Below, piece by piece: positions 1-8,035 of a DNA stretch of 58,066 bases. Numbering within the stretch: position 1 is the stretch's first letter; each line of letters starts with the position of its first letter. The notes under the pieces are model-generated. The model did not search any database and had not been told where the DNA came from. It worked only from the letters and a program-made list of their open reading frames with translations. Source of the stretch: Deltaproteobacteria bacterium (GTDB taxonomy: Bacteria > Myxococcota_A > Polyangia > Polyangiales > Sandaracinaceae); NCBI GenBank assembly GCA_017303575.1, contig JAFLCL010000023.1:1-58066 (forward strand). Reading direction: 5' to 3'. A program made the position numbers and the translations under genes.

Positions 1-1813
1 GGGCCCTGTCGACGCTGCCCACGGCCTCGAGCGCGTCGAGCACGCCGCGCAGCGTGTCGTCGTCGCCGTGTCGAAGGGCGATCGCGCAGATGGCCGCGCG
101 TTCCTCGGGATCGCGCGATCGAAGGAGCGTCGCCACCTCCGACGAGAGGGGCGAGAGCGCGGCGCGATCCACACGCTGGGAGCGCGAGAGCGCGAGCAGC
201 GCGGCGCGGCGCGGCGGCCCCTCGGGCCCCGTCGCCACACGAACGAGTGTCGAGAAGGCCCTCGGATCGTCCATGCGTCCGAGCAGCGCCACCACGCGCG
301 CCGCTCGTCGATCGTCCGCGAGGCCGCCTCCGCCGTCGTCGTCGGCGAGCGTCGGAGGACCGAGCACCTCGGGCAGCAACAAGACCTCGACGGAACGAGG
401 ATCGAGCACACCGCGTCGCGCCGCCCGCTCGAGGCCGTCGATCGCCGCATCGACGGTGGTCGGCTCGCTGGCGCGCGAGAGCAAGACCACCACCGCCTCC
501 TCGGTCGCGGGGCTCGGTCGCAGCGAGGCCTCGCGCGCGCGCGGCATGAACGCGCCCAGCGCCGCGAGGGCCATCGCGGGAGAGAAGGTGCCGTCCTCGA
601 GCCCCACGAGCACGGGCCGCAGCAGCGCCTCGCCTCCCTCGAGCTCGTCGAGCTCCAGCATCGCGTCGAGCACGCGACCACGCGCGGGAGACGAGCCCCG
701 CTCCGCGCCCGAAGCGAGGCCTGCAGCGAGCGCGCGCTCCATCGCTTCTGGCGCGCCCTCGAGCTGCGTGCGGATCGCACGCAGCGCGCTGCTCCGCACG
801 ATGCCTCGCCCGAGCGTGCGCACCAACGCCTCTCGGGCGCTCGGATCGTCGAGTCGACCGAGCGCGGCCACGACGGCACGCAGCTCTCGATCGTCCTCGC
901 TCGCGCGTCTCGGCTCGCCCGCCTGATCGAGGATGCGCGAGAGCAGGGGCGCCGCGGGTGCATGCCGCGCACGCGCGAGGCCCACGATCGCGGCGACGCG
1001 CACTTCCGTTGCCTCGTCCGCGAGCGCCGCGATCAACACGGCCCCCACCCGTCCGTCGAAGCTCTCGCGATCGCCACGCGCCGCGAGCGCGTCGATGACG
1101 CGGACGCGCACCTCGAGCACGGGATCGAGCGACCGCGACAAGAGCAGACGCGCGGCCTCGTCGCCTGGTGTGCGACCGAGCGCGCCCGCTGCGACCATGC
1201 GCACCGTCGCGTCGGTGTCCTCGAGCGCGGTGCCGAGCGGTGAGGCGCACGCCGCGAGCTCCAGACGTCCGAGGGCCTCCGCCGCTGCCGAGCGCACGGC
1301 GAAACGAGGATCGCCGAGCGCGCGTGACAACGACGCGACGCTGGCGGCATCGCCGAGCACCCCCTCCGCGTGCACGGCGATCTCGCGGAGATCCGCGTCG
1401 TCCGATTCGAGCCAGGGTCGTGTGAGCTCGAGCGCCTCCGCGAGGCCGAGCTCCTCGGCCGCCGTCGCCGCGCGACGCCGCACCTCGATCTCCGGGTCGG
1501 CGAGGCCGAGCTGAACGAGCGGCCACGCTGCGCGCGGCGCGAGTGTCGCGATCTCACTCGCGGCGGTGACGCGCTGGGGCGTCACACCTTCACGCAGCTC
1601 GCGCGCGAGCCGCGCCTCCTGCCCTTCGAACGAGAGCGCGGAGGACGACCGCGCATCGATCGACACGAGCGAGATCGACAAGGCGCCGACCGCGAGACCC
1701 GCGCGGAGCCGCGCCTTCCAACGCGCGCGCGCTCGAGGCTCGCCCGCCGCGAGCGAGGCAGAGCCCGCCGCGGAGAGTTCCGACGGAAGAGGACGAGCCG
1801 ACCGCGAGCGCAC
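1..1813 (-). CDS. HEAT-repeat protein, C-terminus beyond window
   Basis: Reverse-strand frame open from position 1813 to the window edge, so at least 604 residues and the C-terminus is missing. No ATG exists near the start. The frame opens after tandem stops (TGA, TAG at 1828-1823), and GTG at 1813 is the first plausible start. After an N-terminal Arg/Ala-rich stretch with a hydrophobic segment (roughly residues 45-60, a possible membrane anchor or late signal), the protein is built of repeating Ala/Leu/Arg/Asp helices typical of HEAT repeats, such as ADPEIEVRRRAATAAEELG and ALGDPRFAVRSAAAEALG. HEAT solenoids are protein-binding scaffolds; nothing shows a catalytic function. It is divergent from queE, with 96 bp between the two starts. 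The family call is solid; the start and the biological role are uncertain. Confidence 0.75.
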   Translation of the reverse strand, partial: MRSRSARPLPSELSAAGSASLAAGEPRARARWKARLRAGLAVGALSISLVSIDARSSSALSFEGQEARLARELREGVTPQRVTAASEIATLAPRAAWPLVQLGLADPEIEVRRRAATAAEELGLAEALELTRPWLESDDADLREIAVHAEGVLGDAASVASLSRALGDPRFAVRSAAAEALGRLELAACASPLGTALEDTDATVRMVAAGALGRTPGDEAARLLLSRSLDPVLEVRVRVIDALAARGDRESFDGRVGAVLIAALADEATEVRVAAIVGLARARHAPAAPLLSRILDQAGEPRRASEDDRELRAVVAALGRLDDPSAREALVRTLGRGIVRSSALRAIRTQLEGAPEAMERALAAGLASGAERGSSPARGRVLDAMLELDELEGGEALLRPVLVGLEDGTFSPAMALAALGAFMPRAREASLRPSPATEEAVVVLLSRASEPTTVDAAIDGLERAARRGVLDPRSVEVLLLPEVLGPPTLADDDGGGGLADDRRAARVVALLGRMDDPRAFSTLVRVATGPEGPPRRAALLALSRSQRVDRAALSPLSSEVATLLRSRDPEERAAICAIALRHGDDDTLRGVLDALEAVGSVDRA

Positions 1814-1909
1814 GACCCGTTTCTATCAGACAAATTGGCCGATCGCGCAGGTTACGAGGCGCGAGACCGCGAGCGCGGACGCGGGTCTCGGCTCATCCTC
1901 GCGCGCACG

Positions 1910-2542
1910 ATGTCGTACGCGGTCAAAGAGATGTTCTTCACGCTGCAGGGCGAGGGTGCCCGCGCGGGTCGCGCGTCGGTGTTCGTGCGCTTCGCCGGCT
2001 GCAACCTGTGGAACGGCCGCGAGGCCGATCGGAGCACCGCGATCTGTCGCTTCTGCGACACGGACTTCGTCGGAACCGACGGCGATGGCGGGGGAAAGCA
2101 CGCGCGCGCCGAAGATCTCGCCAAGGCCGCGCGGGCGCTGTGGGGTGAGCGCGGAGGCACGCCCTACGTCGTGTGCACGGGGGGTGAGCCGCTCCTCCAG
2201 CTCGATCGAGCGCTCGTCGATGCGTTCCACGAGGAGGGCTTCGAGATCGCGATCGAGACGAACGGGACCCTCTCGCCGCCCGAAGGCATCGACTGGATCT
2301 GCGTCAGCCCCAAGGCAGGCAGCGAGCTCGTCGTGCGATCCGGGCACGAGCTCAAGCTGGTTCACCCGCAGCGCGGCGCCGAGCCCGAGCGCTTCGAGTC
2401 TCTCGCGTTCGAGCACTTCTACCTCCAGCCGATGGACGATCTGCTGCGCAAGCAGAACACCGAGCGTGTCGTCGCCTACTGCATGGAGCACCCGCGCTGG
2501 CGCCTCTCGCTCCAGACCCACAAGATGCTCGGCATTCGTTGA
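1910..2542 (+). CDS. queE: 7-carboxy-7-deazaguanine synthase QueE
   Basis: 210-residue radical SAM enzyme that converts 6-carboxytetrahydropterin to 7-carboxy-7-deazaguanine in the preQ0/queuosine pathway. The 4Fe-4S ligands appear as C31, C46 and C49, i.e. the C-x14-C-x2-C spacing specific to QueE instead of the usual CxxxCxxC. The segment CNLWNGREADRSTAICRFCD is characteristic. A Gly-rich TGGEPLLQ (SAM-binding GGE motif) follows, and the length fits the family. ATG at 1910 gives the conserved SYAVKEMFFTLQGEG N-terminus; longer upstream readings are not conserved-looking. queD follows after 27 bp, so the two form an operon for consecutive pathway steps. queC and queF are not in this window. 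Confidence 0.95.
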   Translation: MSYAVKEMFFTLQGEGARAGRASVFVRFAGCNLWNGREADRSTAICRFCDTDFVGTDGDGGGKHARAEDLAKAARALWGERGGTPYVVCTGGEPLLQLDRALVDAFHEEGFEIAIETNGTLSPPEGIDWICVSPKAGSELVVRSGHELKLVHPQRGAEPERFESLAFEHFYLQPMDDLLRKQNTERVVAYCMEHPRWRLSLQTHKMLGIR

Positions 2543-2569
2543 CTCCGAGCTGACTCCGAGCCGTTCGTC

Positions 2570-2932
2570 ATGCCCACCACCGAGATCTGGCGCGAGATCA
2601 CCTTCGAGGCCGCGCACCGTCTTCCTCACGTCCCCGAAGGCCACAAGTGCGCGCGCCTGCACGGCCACTCGTACCGAGTGCGCGTCTACGTGCGCGGCGA
2701 GGTCGATCCGCACCTCGGCTGGTTCATGGATCTCGGCGAGCTGCGCGAGCGCCTCGAGCCCATCCGCAAGCGCCTCGATCACTACTACCTGAACGAGATC
2801 GAGGGCCTCGAGAACCCCACGAGCGAGCACCTCGCGCGCTGGATCTGGGAGCGGGCCGCGCCCTCGCTGCCGGGCCTGTGTCGCATCGAGGTGATGGAGA
2901 CCTGCACCTCGGGCTGTCGCTACGAGGGCTGA
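2570..2932 (+). CDS. queD: 6-carboxytetrahydropterin synthase QueD
   Basis: 120-residue QueD/PTPS-family enzyme that makes 6-carboxy-5,6,7,8-tetrahydropterin from dihydroneopterin triphosphate, the substrate for the QueE encoded just upstream. Zinc ligands H16, H31 and H33 lie in FEAAHRL and HGHSYR, and the catalytic Cys is C27. The DH pair (D70-H71) and the C-terminal Glu (E110, in VMETCTSG) complete the active site seen in the family. Length is typical. The 3' end overlaps the convergent homocysteine methyltransferase gene by 13 bp, so the two transcripts are complementary at their ends. Confidence 0.95.
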   Translation: MPTTEIWREITFEAAHRLPHVPEGHKCARLHGHSYRVRVYVRGEVDPHLGWFMDLGELRERLEPIRKRLDHYYLNEIEGLENPTSEHLARWIWERAAPSLPGLCRIEVMETCTSGCRYEG

Positions 2933-3789
2933 CGCGCGAGGCGGGCGATCGCCTCGACGTGAGGTACACCCGTCCCGCAGCAGCTGCCGATGATCGACGC
3001 ACCGCTCGCGACCCAGCGGCATGCGGTCTCGGCATACCGATCGGCGGCACGCCTCGGATCCTCCTCGAGCGCGCGCCACCCGACAGCGTCGTCGACGTGG
3101 CCCGCGTTCGCGTACACGCCGAACGGCACGCCCCTCCGCGCCGACACCTCGGCGAGCACATCGACGAATGGCTGCGCACGCTCGCTCGCCACGCAGTTCA
3201 CGAGCACGGCCTGCGCACCACGTCGTGCAGCTTCGTCCGCCGCCTCGCCGATCTGTCCGGGCGACAGGAGCGCAGCCTCGGGGCCCGGGGTCAGCGCGAG
3301 CCAAGTGGGCGTGCCCGTGGACAGTGCAGCGTCGAGCGCGATGAGCGCCTCACCCGCGTGAGCGAACGTCTCCACGAGCAGCGCGTCGACGCCCAGGTCC
3401 GCGAGGTGACGTGCGAGCGCGTCGTGCTCTGCACGCGTGGCGACGGGATCGCGGTCGGCGGGGCTGAGATCGGGCCGGTAGCAGTCCTCGAGCGGTGCGA
3501 TCGAGCCGAGGACGACGTGGTCCGCAGGCACGCCGTTCCGCGCGAGCCGCACGGCGCGGGACGCGAGCTCACGCCACCGTTCACCGACGTTGCGCGCCTT
3601 CGTGCGGAACGTGTTCGCGGTGTGGAGCGTCGCGCCAGCGAGCGCGTAGTCGCGATGGATCGCGCGCACCACGTCCGCCGCGCCCTCGTTCGCGCCAGCG
3701 CTCCAGAGCGGCAGCGGCGTGGGGACGCCGCGTCGGTCGAGCTCGGTCCCCATCGGTCCATCGAGCACACGCAGCGACGCGGCGACCAT
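2920..3789 (-). CDS. homocysteine S-methyltransferase family protein
   Basis: 289-residue TIM-barrel enzyme of the Pfam S-methyl_trans family (MmuM/YitJ type), expected to move a methyl group from S-methylmethionine or a similar donor to homocysteine. The three zinc-binding Cys are visible: C199 in LVNC and C270-C271 in GSCCGT. The N-terminal LDGPMGTEL motif is also diagnostic. There is no cobalamin or folate domain, so it is not MetH. The frame opens GTG-ATG at 3792/3789; ATG 3789 is used because a GGAGTGAGG purine run lies just upstream. Its 5' flank is dispersed repeat copy A, starting 21 bp upstream, so any promoter must lie in or beyond that element. The exact methyl donor cannot be read from sequence. 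Confidence 0.88.
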   Translation of the reverse strand: MVAASLRVLDGPMGTELDRRGVPTPLPLWSAGANEGAADVVRAIHRDYALAGATLHTANTFRTKARNVGERWRELASRAVRLARNGVPADHVVLGSIAPLEDCYRPDLSPADRDPVATRAEHDALARHLADLGVDALLVETFAHAGEALIALDAALSTGTPTWLALTPGPEAALLSPGQIGEAADEAARRGAQAVLVNCVASERAQPFVDVLAEVSARRGVPFGVYANAGHVDDAVGWRALEEDPRRAADRYAETACRWVASGASIIGSCCGTGVPHVEAIARLARQPS

Positions 3790-3809
3790 CACGACCTCAC
3801 TCCGGCTCG

Positions 3810-3969
3810 CTCAGAGAGCGAGAAACAATCGATTCACGGCCTTAGAGGGACGCGGTGGTGGGGGGTCCAGGGCGAGTTCCGCAGGCCGAAGGCCGAGGAT
3901 GTTTGAGCATCGGACCCCCCGCCGCCGCGGCCCGACTCGAAGCACGGGGATTCTTTCTCGCTCTCTCAG
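3810..3969. repeat. dispersed structured element, copy A (160 bp)
   Basis: Terminal inverted repeats of 16 bp with one mismatch: CTCAGAGAGCGAGAAA at 3810-3825 and the complement of CTGAGAGAGCGAGAAA at 3954-3969. Inside are a second inverted repeat (GGGGGGTCC / GGACCCCCC) and a small hairpin GGCCGAAGGCC, which reads as a UUCG-loop hairpin on the other strand. The core matches copy B (17474-17629, opposite orientation) almost base for base over about 85 bp, and the right end matches fragment C (55398-55446). The terminal CTGA supplies the TGA stop of the gene ending at 3966. No ORF of credible coding character is present. It resembles a MITE/REP-type or structured 3'-UTR element; mobility is inferred only. 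Confidence 0.85.
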
Positions 3970-4424
3970 CCGAGCTTCGACTTCACGAAGTCGATGATCT
4001 TCGGGAGCACGACGTTCACGGCCGTCTTCGCCGTCGCTGCAGGCAAGCCAGTCTTCTGCGAGACCACGTTCGCGATCGTGTCGACGAGCTGCGGAGGAAG
4101 ACCGCTCGCTCCGCCGGCCGGTGCACCACCACCTGCGAGACCACCGAGCAGACCTCCGAGGCCGCCACCTCCGCCGCCTCCGCCCATGAGACCACCGAGC
4201 GCGCCGGCGATGCCGCCACCGCCGAGAAGATCCCCGAGCCCACCGCTCGCAGCGGCCTGCGCCGTTCCTTCGGCCGTCGCGGTCACCGCACCCTGTGCCT
4301 GCTGGGGCGTGAGGCCCTGCTGCTGGAGCTGACCGAGCACCTGAGACGCTTCACCGGAGCCGAGGAACTGCGAGACGAGACCTTCGATCATGTCGTTCAC
4401 CCGAGGGGCAAGAGAAGCGCGCAT
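3966..4424 (-). CDS. Gly-rich protein with N- and C-terminal helical segments
   Basis: 152 residues: an N-terminal helical segment (MIEGLVSQFLG..., residues 12-50), a long low-complexity Gly/Leu stretch (about residues 60-105), then a C-terminal amphipathic helical segment (LPPQLVDTIANVVSQKTGLP). The layout resembles the small DUF937/YidB-like proteins of unknown function; that is a weak similarity by eye. Start may be ATG 4424 or the internal ATG 4391 (MIEGLV), which looks more like the family. A TAGAAT hexamer inside the palindrome CGCAT-TCT-ATGCG (about 4445-4455) lies upstream and may be its promoter. Its TGA stop is part of the terminal inverted repeat of dispersed element copy A. Confidence 0.6.
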   Translation of the reverse strand: MRASLAPRVNDMIEGLVSQFLGSGEASQVLGQLQQQGLTPQQAQGAVTATAEGTAQAAASGGLGDLLGGGGIAGALGGLMGGGGGGGGLGGLLGGLAGGGAPAGGASGLPPQLVDTIANVVSQKTGLPAATAKTAVNVVLPKIIDFVKSKLG

Positions 4425-4553
4425 GGACGTCCGCGCGCGCGGCGCATTCTATGCGTTGCATCGCTGCGCGGGCCGCGCTTGTTTCGCGCGCATCGAGGCG
4501 CGTAGCCTCGCCGCGCAGCGCCGCCGACGCGGCACTCACCTCGGAGCCATCGC

Positions 4554-5699
<1,146 letters not shown>

Positions 5700-5734
5700 T
5701 CGCGGCGGCGGAACCTGTGGCACCCTTCGCTCCC

Positions 5735-6070
5735 ATGATCACGCGCGCGCTCGCACTCACGATGCTGATCGGGGCCCTGGCCTTCGTCGGCTGCAACAAC
5801 GAGACGATCACCGCCGACGCCGCGGCGAGCCCGGACTCGCCCGTGGTCTCGGGCTGCGGGTGGAGCACCGACGTCTCGCGGTTCCAGTGCGGCACGAACG
5901 CGCGTCCTCCGATGGGCGAGCCCAACGTCGCGTGCACCGGCGACGAGTGCACGTTCACGGATCCGGACGCGATGTGCCTCATGGAGACCTGCAACTTCGC
6001 GACGGGCGAGATCACCCTGTGCCAGTACCGCTCGGGCGCCTGCCCCTGCGAAGTCACGGCGTGCGACTGA
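5735..6070 (+). CDS. small Cys-rich lipoprotein
   Basis: 111 residues. ATG 5735 gives a type II signal peptide: MITRALALTMLIGALAFVGC with a lipobox ending AFVG|C at residue 20. The mature part is short and holds ten further Cys with spacing that suggests several disulfides in the periplasm or at the surface, including CPCEVTAC at the end. No family is recognised. It lies 35 bp after the acyl-CoA dehydrogenase stop and 13 bp before the FHA-domain gene, so it is probably part of a three-gene unit, though no functional link to either neighbour can be argued. Confidence 0.7.
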   Translation: MITRALALTMLIGALAFVGCNNETITADAAASPDSPVVSGCGWSTDVSRFQCGTNARPPMGEPNVACTGDECTFTDPDAMCLMETCNFATGEITLCQYRSGACPCEVTACD

Positions 6071-6083
6071 GACCGAACGCGCG

Positions 6084-6974
6084 ATGCATGCGTACGTCCG
6101 AGTTCGTCTGCCGAACGGTGATCTCGCCGAGCTGGGCCACGGCGATCTGATCGGGCGCCTCGTGACGGCGCGCCTCGCGATCGACGATCCGCGCGTGTCC
6201 GAGGCGCACGCGCTCGTGTCTCTGCGTCGCGGCGAGCTCGTCCTGCTCTCGCTGCGGCGCATGTTCTCGATCCGCGGCAAGCCCGAGTCCGAGGCTGTGC
6301 TCGTCGAGGGGATGGAGATCGAGCTCGCGCCCGATCTCGCGCTCGTCGTCGAGGAAGTGAAGCGGCCCGACGCCGTGCTCGCGATCGAGTCGAGCTCGCT
6401 CGGTCGTCGCACGCTGCCGAGCCTGATCAGCCTCTCGGCCGGGCCTCCTCTCACGCTCGCGACGCGCTTCGAGCCCGAGGCCCAGGCGCACGTGTGGTGG
6501 AACGGCGACGGCTGGCGCGCGCGCCTGGGACGCGGCGCACCGCGCGGTGTGAGCCCCGGCGACTCGTTCAAGGTCGGCACCGAGGAAGTCCGCTTCGTGA
6601 TGCTGGGCCTCGAGAACAGCGCGACCACGACGGGCGGGCTCGATGCACCGCTGCGCATCATCGCCTGGTACGACGGTGTGGAGATCCACCGCCAGGGCCG
6701 GCCCGTCGTCACGCTCGGCGGCGTGGGCGCGCGCATCTTCAGCGAGCTCGTGGCAGTCGGTGGCCCGGCGGAGTGGAGCGTGATCGCGCGCGAGGTGTGG
6801 AAGGGCGAGACGCTCGACGCGCACGAGCTCCGACATCGTTGGGACGTCAGCCTCGCGCGCTTGCGCACGCGGCTGCGCGACGCGGGCATCCGCGCCGATC
6901 TCCTGCGCTCCGACGGCAGCGGCTACGTGCAGATCGTCACGACCTCGTCCGACACCGTCGAGGACAAGACCTGA
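6084..6974 (+). CDS. FHA domain - winged-helix DNA-binding protein
   Basis: 296 residues. The N-terminal portion (about 20-90) looks like an FHA phosphothreonine-binding domain: G24-R25 and the S39-x2-H42 pair are in the expected order, with strands between. A linker region (about 100-205) has a second beta-rich section. The C-terminal portion (about 212-285) reads as an OmpR/PhoB-type winged helix: LGGVGARIFSELV, WSVIAREVWKG, then the recognition-helix-like ELRHRWDVSLARLRTRLRDAGI and a wing ending GSGYVQI. No receiver domain is present. This suggests a transcription factor that reads Ser/Thr-kinase phosphorylation directly. It is adjacent to a convergent CAP-domain gene. Domain calls are by eye. 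Confidence 0.72.
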   Translation: MHAYVRVRLPNGDLAELGHGDLIGRLVTARLAIDDPRVSEAHALVSLRRGELVLLSLRRMFSIRGKPESEAVLVEGMEIELAPDLALVVEEVKRPDAVLAIESSSLGRRTLPSLISLSAGPPLTLATRFEPEAQAHVWWNGDGWRARLGRGAPRGVSPGDSFKVGTEEVRFVMLGLENSATTTGGLDAPLRIIAWYDGVEIHRQGRPVVTLGGVGARIFSELVAVGGPAEWSVIAREVWKGETLDAHELRHRWDVSLARLRTRLRDAGIRADLLRSDGSGYVQIVTTSSDTVEDKT

Positions 6975-6989
6975 TCGTTCGCGCGATCG

Positions 6990-7979
6990 TCAGCGAGCCG
7001 CGCGCCGCGGCCACGACGCGAGCACGACCACGAGGCACGTGCGGCCCTCGTGCTCGACGCGCGCGACCCCGACGTCGGTGAAGCGTCGATCACCGAGCGC
7101 CGCGCGGTGGGAGGGGCTGGCCACGAGCGCACGCCACGCGCCGCGCTCGTCGGCCGCGCGCGACACCACCTCACCCACGTGCCTCGCCTCGACGTGCGCA
7201 CGACGCAGCCGCTGCTCGGCGTTGCCCTCGTCTGCGATCTCGTGCGCGACGTGCCCGGTCGCGCAGACGCGCTCTGCGTGCTCCTCCGCGACCTCGGCGA
7301 GCAGACGGTTGGGACGAAGCGGGCCCGACTCGGCGCGCGCGCGGAGCAAGGTGATCACGGTCGGGTCCTCGGGCAGCGAGTCGACCACCTCGCCCTCCCC
7401 CACGCGCAGCTCCGCCACCGGGCGTGGTCCCTCGGGCCCCGTCGCGACGAGCTGGAGCTGGGCCGGCACCTCGACCTCTCCAAGATCGATCTGCGCGATG
7501 CCCTCGCGCACGGCGTACGCGCGGGGCTCGGCGTCGCGGCTCCGCACGTACACGACGGGCTCGGCGAAGCGCGGCGAGAGTGTGACGCGAAGCGCATGCC
7601 CGTCGATGACGAGCGAGCCCTGCGCGGGCGCTGCGACCACCACGCGGCTCGTCTCGAGCAACGCCTCGCCACACACCAACGGGCCCAGGCCCCGTGAGGC
7701 CAGCGTGCGCATCCATCGCGCGCGGCCCGCGAGGTCGTCGTCGGACAGCGTGATCACGTGCAGCGAGGGATAGCTCGCACCGTCACGACGGGCGCGCGCG
7801 AGCAGCTCGGTGGGCGTCACGTGATCGAGCGCGTGCACGGCCGCGAGCGCGGAGAGAGCGTCGTCGTCGCAGCCCTCGGACGCGGCCGACTGAGCCTCGG
7901 CGCGCGTGGTGACGAGCGCGAGCGCGAGCCCGAGGATCACGCTGATCGAGAAGGACGAGACACACCACCGCGAGGCCAT
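6990..7979 (-). CDS. secreted CAP/SCP-domain protein
   Basis: 329 residues with an N-terminal signal peptide (SISVILGLALALVTTRAEAQ, cleavage near residue 30). The middle (about 100-205) is beta-rich and of unknown type. The C-terminal part (about 215-325) is a CAP/SCP domain: an early helix LRPNRLLAEVAEEHAERVC, HVAHEI, a VGEVVSRA segment in the place of the usual GEN motif, SPSHRAAL, and the closing FTDVGVARVEHEGRTCLVVVLAS strands. CAP proteins are extracytoplasmic; the molecular activity in bacteria is not established. It is convergent with the FHA gene (15 bp gap) and divergent from the TPR/CNB gene (56 bp). Confidence 0.75.
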   Translation of the reverse strand: MASRWCVSSFSISVILGLALALVTTRAEAQSAASEGCDDDALSALAAVHALDHVTPTELLARARRDGASYPSLHVITLSDDDLAGRARWMRTLASRGLGPLVCGEALLETSRVVVAAPAQGSLVIDGHALRVTLSPRFAEPVVYVRSRDAEPRAYAVREGIAQIDLGEVEVPAQLQLVATGPEGPRPVAELRVGEGEVVDSLPEDPTVITLLRARAESGPLRPNRLLAEVAEEHAERVCATGHVAHEIADEGNAEQRLRRAHVEARHVGEVVSRAADERGAWRALVASPSHRAALGDRRFTDVGVARVEHEGRTCLVVVLASWPRRAAR

Positions 7980-8022
7980 GCCGCGACGCTCACGCCGCCC
8001 GCGATGCGGGTCAAAGAAACGG

Positions 8023-8028
8023 TAGACT
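8023..8028 (+). promoter_or_regulatory. -10-like TAGACT, 7 nt before a start codon
   Basis: TAGACT is followed after 7 nt by the ATG at 8036. There is no Shine-Dalgarno sequence between them. The expected transcription start falls at or one or two bases before the ATG, so the mRNA would be leaderless. No -35 box is obvious. This is part of a pattern repeated at several operon heads in this window. Confidence 0.5.
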
Positions 8029-8035
8029 CCGCGCG

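Noticed and set aside
68..1243. Plus-strand frame of 391 codons in the first 1.3 kb
   Set aside because: His/Arg-rich shadow of the HEAT-repeat gene on the other strand.
3855..4505. Protein-coding gene within dispersed element copy A
   Set aside because: A similar start-of-frame appears in copy B only because the DNA repeat is copied; the frames diverge beyond the element and run antisense to real genes.
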